DNA of 50,997 nt from Xanthomonas boreopolis (GTDB taxonomy: Bacteria; Pseudomonadota; Gammaproteobacteria; Xanthomonadales; Xanthomonadaceae): contig BNBA01000031.1 of the NCBI GenBank assembly GCA_014654535.1, positions 1 to 50,997 on the forward strand, written 5' to 3'. A program made the translations under genes and the position numbers. The notes below the pieces were generated by a model, which did not search any database, was not told the DNA's origin, and was given only the letters and a program-made list of their open reading frames with translations. This document shows, one piece after another, positions 46,536 to 50,997 of this stretch. How positions within the stretch are numbered: the stretch's first letter is position 1; the number at the start of each line of letters is the position of its first letter.

Positions 46536-46577
46536 CGACTAGCGGAGAATGCCGGCCCGCAATGCGGAAATCCGCAC
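46536..46577 (-). promoter_or_regulatory. Candidate regulon site between the hydroxyproline operon and araC
   Basis: ATGCGGAAATCCGCAC (46562-46577) is identical to the copies at 13495 and 22747. At the 17-nt-spaced position (46536-46544) CGACTAGCG matches the 9-mer only in part (5 of 9). The site lies 57 bp before the epimerase start and 100 bp before the regulator start, so it may control both. Confidence 0.72.
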
Positions 46578-46676
46578 AACGCGGCAATGCGTCGGCAACC
46601 GTGGTTTGCGCTAGCATCGGTTGGCCGGCCGTGACCGGCGCCTCATCTTCGCACCCGCATCACGCCAGAGAACACG

Positions 46677-47384
46677 ATGGACCTCAACCTGCCCGCCCTC
46701 GAAATGCAGACGTTGTTCGACGCGCTGCCGGACGTGGTGTTCTTCGTCAAGGATCGGGAAGGCCGCTACACCCATTGCAACCTCACCCTGGTGCGCCGGC
46801 TCGGGCGCAAGCAGCGCAGCGAAGTCATCGGGCGCCTGCCGCTGGAAGTGTTCCCGGTGGCGCTGGGCGGCAGCTACATCATGCAGGACCGCCGCGTGCT
46901 CTGCGGCGAACTGATCGACAACCAGCTGGAGATGCACCTGTACCCCAACCGCATGCCGGGCTGGGCGCTCACTTTCAAGCGCCCGCTGATCGAAGGCGAC
47001 GAGGTGGTCGGCATCATCGGCGTCTCGCGCGACCTCGGCCAGCCCGACAGCAAGCACAGCGCCTACGAGCGCCTCAACCGGGTGATGGAATACATGCAGG
47101 CCAACTTCGGCGACAACGTGCGCGTGCAGACCCTGGCCGACCTCGCCAGCCTGTCGGTGGCGCAGCTGGAGCGGCATTTCCGCCGCGTGTTCCAGGTCAC
47201 CCCGCAGCAGCTACTGACCAAGCTGCGCATCGAGGCGGCGATGCGCCTGCTGCATGGCGACGACAGCATCGCCGCAATCGGACAGCAGTGCGGGTTCGCC
47301 GACCAGAGCGCGTTCGCCCGCCAGTTCAAGGCCACCGTCGGCATGACGCCGCGCGATTACCGCACCCTGAAGGGGCAGCTGTAG
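46677..47384 (+). CDS. PAS-domain AraC-family transcriptional regulator
   Basis: 235 residues. Residues about 8-120 form a PAS domain (LPDVVFFVKDREGRYTHCN), possibly binding a small ligand. Residues about 135-232 are an AraC-type double helix-turn-helix (LADLASLSVAQLERHFRRVF and IGQQCGFADQSAFARQFKATVG with TPRDYR at the end). It is divergent from the hydroxyproline operon. AraC-type regulators (LhpR in Pseudomonas) control hydroxyproline catabolism elsewhere. It is the only regulator gene in the window and so the best candidate for the shared 16-bp site; hydroxyproline or an intermediate as inducer is inference. Confidence 0.93.
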   Translation: MDLNLPALEMQTLFDALPDVVFFVKDREGRYTHCNLTLVRRLGRKQRSEVIGRLPLEVFPVALGGSYIMQDRRVLCGELIDNQLEMHLYPNRMPGWALTFKRPLIEGDEVVGIIGVSRDLGQPDSKHSAYERLNRVMEYMQANFGDNVRVQTLADLASLSVAQLERHFRRVFQVTPQQLLTKLRIEAAMRLLHGDDSIAAIGQQCGFADQSAFARQFKATVGMTPRDYRTLKGQL

Positions 47385-47549
47385 CCGGGCGCCGCGCGGC
47401 CCGGATGCGCAAAACCGCCGAATCCGCCGGTTTCTTCGCAGTTGCCGGCTCCGGGGGCGGGCCCGCCCCCGGACGCCGTGCCGGAGCCGGATCACGGCCG
47501 GTGCCGGCCCCGGTGGTAGCATGTCGGCCTGTTCAAGTCCCCCTGTCCG

Positions 47550-48860
47550 ATGCTCAGCTTTTTCCGCCGCAAGAAGCCCCAGGACGCCGCTGGCGACCAA
47601 CCGCGGACCGCGCACTACAGCAACGAAGACCTGGCTGCCGCGTTCCCGCAGGCTCCGTCCGCGTCCGAGCCCCCCGCCCCTGAACCGCCTGCCGCCGAGC
47701 CGCCGGCGACGCCCCCGGTCGAAGCCCGTGCCGACGCCCCCCCGGCGGTCGCCGGCGAGGCCCCGCCGATCGCCGCACTGCCGCTGGAAACCCCGCAGGA
47801 CGCCCCGCAGCCTGTGGCCCCCGTCGCGCAGCCCGTACCGGTCCCGATCGCCGCGATTCCCGACCCGGTGGCCACGCCTGCGCCCCCGGTGCAGGCCGAC
47901 GACGCCCTGGTGCCGGCCAACGCCGCGCCCGCCGCCCCGGCCGGCAAGCCGGGCTGGCGCGAGCGCCTGCGCAACAGCGCCTTCGCCCGCAGCTTCGGCG
48001 GCCTGTTCTCGCGCAACCCGCGCCTGGACGACGATCTCCTGGACGAGATCGAGACCGCGCTGATCACCGCCGACGTCGGCGTGCCCGCCACCACCGCGTT
48101 GGTCGAGGACCTGCGCAAGCGCATGAAGGCGCGCGAATTCGCCGACGCCAACGCCTTGCTGGCGGCGCTGCGCGCGGACCTGGTCGCGCTGCTGCAACCG
48201 GTCGCCAGGCCCTTGGTCATCGACCGCGACGCCAAGCCCTTCGTGGTGCTGACCGTCGGCGTCAACGGCGTCGGCAAGACCACCACCATCGGCAAGCTCG
48301 CCAAGCGCTTCAAGGACGAAGGCCACAGCCTGATGCTGGCAGCGGGCGACACCTTCCGCGCCGCCGCGGTCGCCCAACTGCAGGCCTGGGGCCAGCGCAA
48401 CGGCGTGGCCGTGGTGGCGCAAGGCCAGAACGCTGATGCCGCGTCGGTGGCCTACGACGCACTGCAGGCCGCCAAGGCGCGCGGCACCCAGGTGCTGATC
48501 GCCGACACCGCCGGCCGCCTGCACACCCAGACCGGCCTCATGAACGAGCTGGGCAAGATCCGCCGCGTGCTCGGCAAGCTGGATCCGGCAGCGCCGCACG
48601 AGGTGCTGATGGTGATCGACGGCACCACCGGCCAGAACGCGCTCTCGCAGCTGCGCCAGTTCCATGCCGCGGTCAACGTCACCGGCCTGGTCGTGACCAA
48701 GCTCGACGGCACCGCCAAGGGCGGCGTGGTGTTCGCGCTCGCCCGCGAGTTCGGGATCCCGATCCGTTTCGCCGGCATCGGCGAGCGCCCCGAGGACCTG
48801 CGCGTGTTCGATCCGGAAGCCTTCGTGGATGCCCTGCTCCCTGAAGCCCTGGGCACCTAA
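47550..48860 (+). CDS. ftsY: Signal recognition particle receptor FtsY
   Basis: 436 residues. The C-terminal NG domain has GVNGVGKTTTIGKLA (about 237-251), DTAGRL and TKLDGTAKGG motifs of SRP GTPases. The N-terminal A region (about 20-135) is rich in proline and alanine instead of strongly acidic, a common variation in high-GC bacteria. It docks SRP-ribosome complexes at the inner membrane. The start MLSFFRRKK is as in homologues; its Shine-Dalgarno is weak. Confidence 0.97.
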   Translation: MLSFFRRKKPQDAAGDQPRTAHYSNEDLAAAFPQAPSASEPPAPEPPAAEPPATPPVEARADAPPAVAGEAPPIAALPLETPQDAPQPVAPVAQPVPVPIAAIPDPVATPAPPVQADDALVPANAAPAAPAGKPGWRERLRNSAFARSFGGLFSRNPRLDDDLLDEIETALITADVGVPATTALVEDLRKRMKAREFADANALLAALRADLVALLQPVARPLVIDRDAKPFVVLTVGVNGVGKTTTIGKLAKRFKDEGHSLMLAAGDTFRAAAVAQLQAWGQRNGVAVVAQGQNADAASVAYDALQAAKARGTQVLIADTAGRLHTQTGLMNELGKIRRVLGKLDPAAPHEVLMVIDGTTGQNALSQLRQFHAAVNVTGLVVTKLDGTAKGGVVFALAREFGIPIRFAGIGERPEDLRVFDPEAFVDALLPEALGT

Positions 48861-48879
48861 GCATCCAAGTCCCCTATCC

Positions 48880-49145
48880 CGCCGGGGTGACAGAGCACGG
48901 TTTGCGCGCCATTGGCGCGCGTGCTCTGGAACGCCCGCGCCGCAAGCGCAGACCAGAGTGAGGAGCGGGGTTGGGTTGAGGCTACGGGCGAAACCTCCGC
49001 AGCCAAGGCAGCGCCACCGCGACGCGATGGTTCGCCTTGGCTGACGCGCGGCGACGCGTCCATCATCCATCGGCCGTATTCCTGCGGCGCGGTTCCGCCC
49101 GTACCCTCATCTCCCCGCAAGGCACCTTCTCCCGCAAGGAAAAGG
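48880..49145. repeat. Composite intergenic repeat, copy 2 (inverse of copy 1)
   Basis: Read on the minus strand it shows the same order of modules as 41800-41995: GGGAGAAGGTGCC, GATGAGGGTACGG, a variable centre, CGCTTGCGGC, GTTCC-GAGC, CGCGCGCCAATGGCGCGC, CTGTCACCCCGG. Its centre is longer than that of copy 1 (about 265 versus 195 nt in all). It fills the 304-nt gap between ftsY and mutY; no gene is supported there. Confidence 0.85.
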
Positions 49146-49164
49146 AACTCCAGCCACCGACAGC

Positions 49165-50220
49165 ATGAGCCAGCCCATCCCCTACGCCCCCCGCCTGCTC
49201 GCCTGGTTCGACCAGCACGGCCGCCACGACCTGCCCTGGCAGCATCCGCGCACGCCATACCGGGTCTGGCTGTCGGAAATCATGCTGCAGCAGACCCAGG
49301 TCGCCACGGTGATCCCGTACTTCCTGCGTTTCGTCGAGCGCTTCCCGACCCTGCCCGACCTCGCCGCCGCCTCCACCGACGAGGTGATGGCGCACTGGGC
49401 CGGCCTGGGCTACTACGCCCGCGCCCGCAACCTGCATGCGGCGGCCAAGGCCTGCGTGGCGCACCACGGCGGCGACCTGCCGCGCGACTTCGACGCCTTG
49501 CACGCCCTGCCCGGCATCGGCCGCAGCACCGCCGGCGCGATCCTCGCGCAGGCCTGGAACGACCGTTTCCCGATCCTCGACGGCAACGTCAAGCGCGTGC
49601 TGGCCCGCTACCACGGCATCGCCGGCTGGCCGGGCCTGCCCGCGGTGGAGAAAACGCTGTGGTCGTTCGCTGGCGACCATGTCGTCGAGGTGCCGGAAGG
49701 CCGCATGGCCGACTACACCCAGGCCCAGATGGATTTCGGCGCCATCCTGTGCACTCGCGCCAAACCGGCGTGCGTGGTGTGCCCGCTGCAGGACGACTGC
49801 AGCGCGCGCCGCGAAGGCCTGGTGGACGCGCTGCCCACGCCCAAGCCGGGCAAGCCATTGCCGGAACGCGAAGCGACCGCCCTGCTGCTGGAAAACGCCG
49901 CCGGCGAGCTGCTGCTGCAGCGCCGCCCGCCGACCGGCATATGGGCTTCGTTGTGGACGCTGCCGCAGGCCGATACCGACGCCGAACTGCGCGACTGGTT
50001 CGCCCGCGAGATCGAGGGCGACTACGACGCCGCCGAGGCGCTGCCCACGATCGTCCACACCTTCAGCCACTACCGCCTGCACCTGCAACCGCTGCGCCTG
50101 CGCAAGGTCGCCCTGCGCGGCGGGGTGCGCGACAATGGCGACCAGCGCTGGGTGGCGCGCGCCGACCTCGTCGCGCTCGGCCTGCCCGCCCCGATCCGCA
50201 AACTGCTCGACGGCCTCTAG
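49165..50220 (+). CDS. mutY: A/G-specific adenine glycosylase
   Basis: 351 residues. It removes adenine mispaired with 8-oxoguanine. The catalytic Glu38 ([10 protein letters not shown]), helix-hairpin-helix with Asp139 ([10 protein letters not shown]...ILDGN), and the 4Fe-4S cysteines 196, 203, 206 and 212 are all visible. The C-terminal NUDIX-like domain that reads 8-oxoG starts near residue 232 ([14 protein letters not shown]). It is followed by yggX after 20 nt, a common pairing. Confidence 0.97.
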   Translation: MSQPIPYAPRLLAWFDQHGRHDLPWQHPRTPYRVWLSEIMLQQTQVATVIPYFLRFVERFPTLPDLAAASTDEVMAHWAGLGYYARARNLHAAAKACVAHHGGDLPRDFDALHALPGIGRSTAGAILAQAWNDRFPILDGNVKRVLARYHGIAGWPGLPAVEKTLWSFAGDHVVEVPEGRMADYTQAQMDFGAILCTRAKPACVVCPLQDDCSARREGLVDALPTPKPGKPLPEREATALLLENAAGELLLQRRPPTGIWASLWTLPQADTDAELRDWFAREIEGDYDAAEALPTIVHTFSHYRLHLQPLRLRKVALRGGVRDNGDQRWVARADLVALGLPAPIRKLLDGL

Positions 50221-50240
50221 GCCGCCCGCGAGGACCTCCG

Positions 50241-50516
50241 ATGCCCCGTACCGTCTTCTGCCACTACGAACAACGCGAAACCGAAGGCCTGGACTTCGTC
50301 CCGTATCCCGGCGAACTGGGCAAGCGCGTGTTCGAGCAGATCGGCAAGGCCGGCTGGGCCGCATGGCTTGCCCACCAGACCATGCTGATCAACGAGAACC
50401 GGCTGTCCCCGCGCGATCCCAAGCATCGCGCCTTCCTCGAAGAACAGCTGCAGAAATTCCTGTTCGCGCGCGACGCCGAGAAGCCGGCAGGCTACGTGGC
50501 CCCCGGCGCGGAATGA
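50241..50516 (+). CDS. yggX: Probable Fe(2+)-trafficking / oxidative damage protection protein
   Basis: 91 residues, full length for the YggX family. It begins [18 protein letters not shown] and contains [19 protein letters not shown] and [11 protein letters not shown], which are near-invariant. It protects iron-sulfur proteins from oxidation. GAGG is placed before the ATG at 50241. Likely co-transcribed with mutY. Confidence 0.97.
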   Translation: MPRTVFCHYEQRETEGLDFVPYPGELGKRVFEQIGKAGWAAWLAHQTMLINENRLSPRDPKHRAFLEEQLQKFLFARDAEKPAGYVAPGAE

Positions 50517-50534
50517 CCCACGCCGGCGGCGGCC

Positions 50535-50918
50535 TCAGCGGCCGTCGCCGTCCTGCGGCCGGGCGCGTTCCTCGACCTTGGCTTCGCGCAGTTCCTTTTC
50601 GGACGTCTTCAGCGCCTTCACGTCCAACGGGCGGATGGCCTGGATCCGGCAGGGAATGCGGATCCCGCGCGGCCCGCCCAACACGATCACGTCGTCGAAG
50701 CGCGCCGATACGCGCCCCATCATGTTGGTGATCGAGATCGCCGGCGCGAAGTCCAGGTCGTTGCAGCGGCCCGCCAATTCCAGCAGGTACGCCGTCCCGG
50801 GCCTGGTCCATACCGCCAACGCGGTATCGCCCAGGTTGGTCCAGCCGTTGAGGCTGCCGAAGTACTGGAAGGGTAGCGCAACGATTTTTTCGCACTTTGG
50901 CTTGGCGGTGGCCCCGCC
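50535..50918 (-). pseudogene. DUF6491-like protein, 5' end lost
   Basis: The frame from about 50918 to the stop at 50535 encodes FGSLNGWTNLGDTALAVWT..., CNDLDFAP, DDVIVLG and PCRIQAIRP, resembling DUF6491 lipoprotein-like proteins of this group. No ATG or GTG start lies between the end of the neighbouring gene (stop 50922-50924) and the conserved part; only a TTG at 50819 would give 94 residues. The signal peptide expected for the family is missing. The simplest reading is truncation by insertion or rearrangement. Confidence 0.55.
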
Positions 50919-50921
50919 CCC

Positions 50922-50996
50922 TCACGCTGCGACGGTCGCGAGGCCTTGGCGCTTGTTCAATTCCTCCATGCACAGATAGCGCTTGACGCCCCAGTG
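50922..50996 (-). CDS. C-terminal end of an unidentified gene, possibly a transposase (partial)
   Basis: 24 codons enter from the right edge on the minus strand and end at TGA 50922-50924; they include RYLCMEELNKRQGLATVAA. The end is in the same frame as the truncated DUF6491-like gene. Position against a truncated gene suggests the end of an insertion element, but I do not recognise the family from so little sequence. Confidence 0.35.
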   Translation of the reverse strand, partial: HWGVKRYLCMEELNKRQGLATVAA

Positions 50997-50997
50997 C

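Noticed and set aside
48912-50240. Fusion of yggX to a long upstream frame
   Set aside because: The upstream part overlaps mutY in another frame and has no motifs; yggX starts at 50241 with a good ribosome binding site and the family's conserved N-terminus.

Overview
The window is chromosomal DNA of a high-GC gammaproteobacterium, most likely a member of the Lysobacteraceae/Xanthomonadaceae (Lysobacter- or Xanthomonas-like). The basis is the housekeeping neighbourhoods (rsmD-coaD, fdx-ggt, mutY-yggX, ftsY), the abundance of large TonB-dependent receptors, and many short palindromic repeats of the 'GGGAGGGACTTCAGTCCC', 'GGAGCGGCTTCAGCCGC' and 'CCCCGCGAAAGCGGGG' types. Genus and species cannot be fixed from sequence alone. 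No tRNA, rRNA, CRISPR array or prophage was seen.

Layout. 1-7450: the end of an IS481-type transposase, an MBL-fold hydrolase, ggt, a ferredoxin, a lipoprotein, coaD, rsmD and htpG. 7565-46505: a block of about 39 kb with every gene on the minus strand. Its left part (7565-28737) holds two TonB-dependent receptors, a Tat-type GH127/GH146-like beta-L-arabinofuranosidase, a GH43 enzyme, a 1435-residue multidomain (alpha/alpha)6 glycosidase, a Tat-exported (alpha/alpha)6 protein, a cytoplasmic HypBA1-like GH127 and a GPH-type sugar symporter. Its right part (29353-46505) holds a GH35-like beta-galactosidase, an S9 (DPP IV-like) peptidase, an APC amino-acid permease, two DUF885 peptidase-like proteins, an M24 Xaa-Pro-type peptidase and the complete trans-4-hydroxyproline pathway: epimerase, three-subunit D-hydroxyproline dehydrogenase, deaminase and 2-oxoglutarate semialdehyde dehydrogenase. 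46677-50516 (plus strand): a PAS-AraC regulator divergent from the hydroxyproline operon, then ftsY, mutY and yggX. 50535-50997: a 5'-truncated gene and the end of an unidentified, possibly mobile, gene.

Interpretation. Plant extensins and other hydroxyproline-rich glycoproteins carry L-arabinofuranose oligosaccharides on hydroxyproline. The locus encodes plausible enzymes for each layer: uptake through the outer membrane, removal of alpha- and beta-linked arabinofuranose, hydrolysis of proline/hydroxyproline-rich peptide, uptake of the products, and conversion of hydroxyproline to 2-oxoglutarate. I read it as one utilisation locus for hydroxyproline-arabinosides that joins sugar and amino-acid catabolism.

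The main new observation is a candidate shared promoter/operator. An identical 16-bp sequence, ATGCGGAAATCCGCAC, lies upstream of the GH127/GH146-like gene, the second TonB receptor and the hydroxyproline operon/araC. Two diverged copies (12 of 16 each) lie upstream of the first TonB receptor and the sugar-symporter operon. At four of the five sites a CGTCTTGAC-like 9-mer is placed exactly 17 nt away, and the fifth has a weak match at that position. This ties sugar and hydroxyproline genes into one predicted regulon, probably under the PAS-AraC protein.

Repeats also shape the region. Palindromic elements enter coding sequence (signal peptide of the GH35 protein, stop codon of one DUF885 gene), a 51-nt element is duplicated in frame in the S9 peptidase, and two copies of a composite element lie in opposite orientation around 42.0-48.9 kb.
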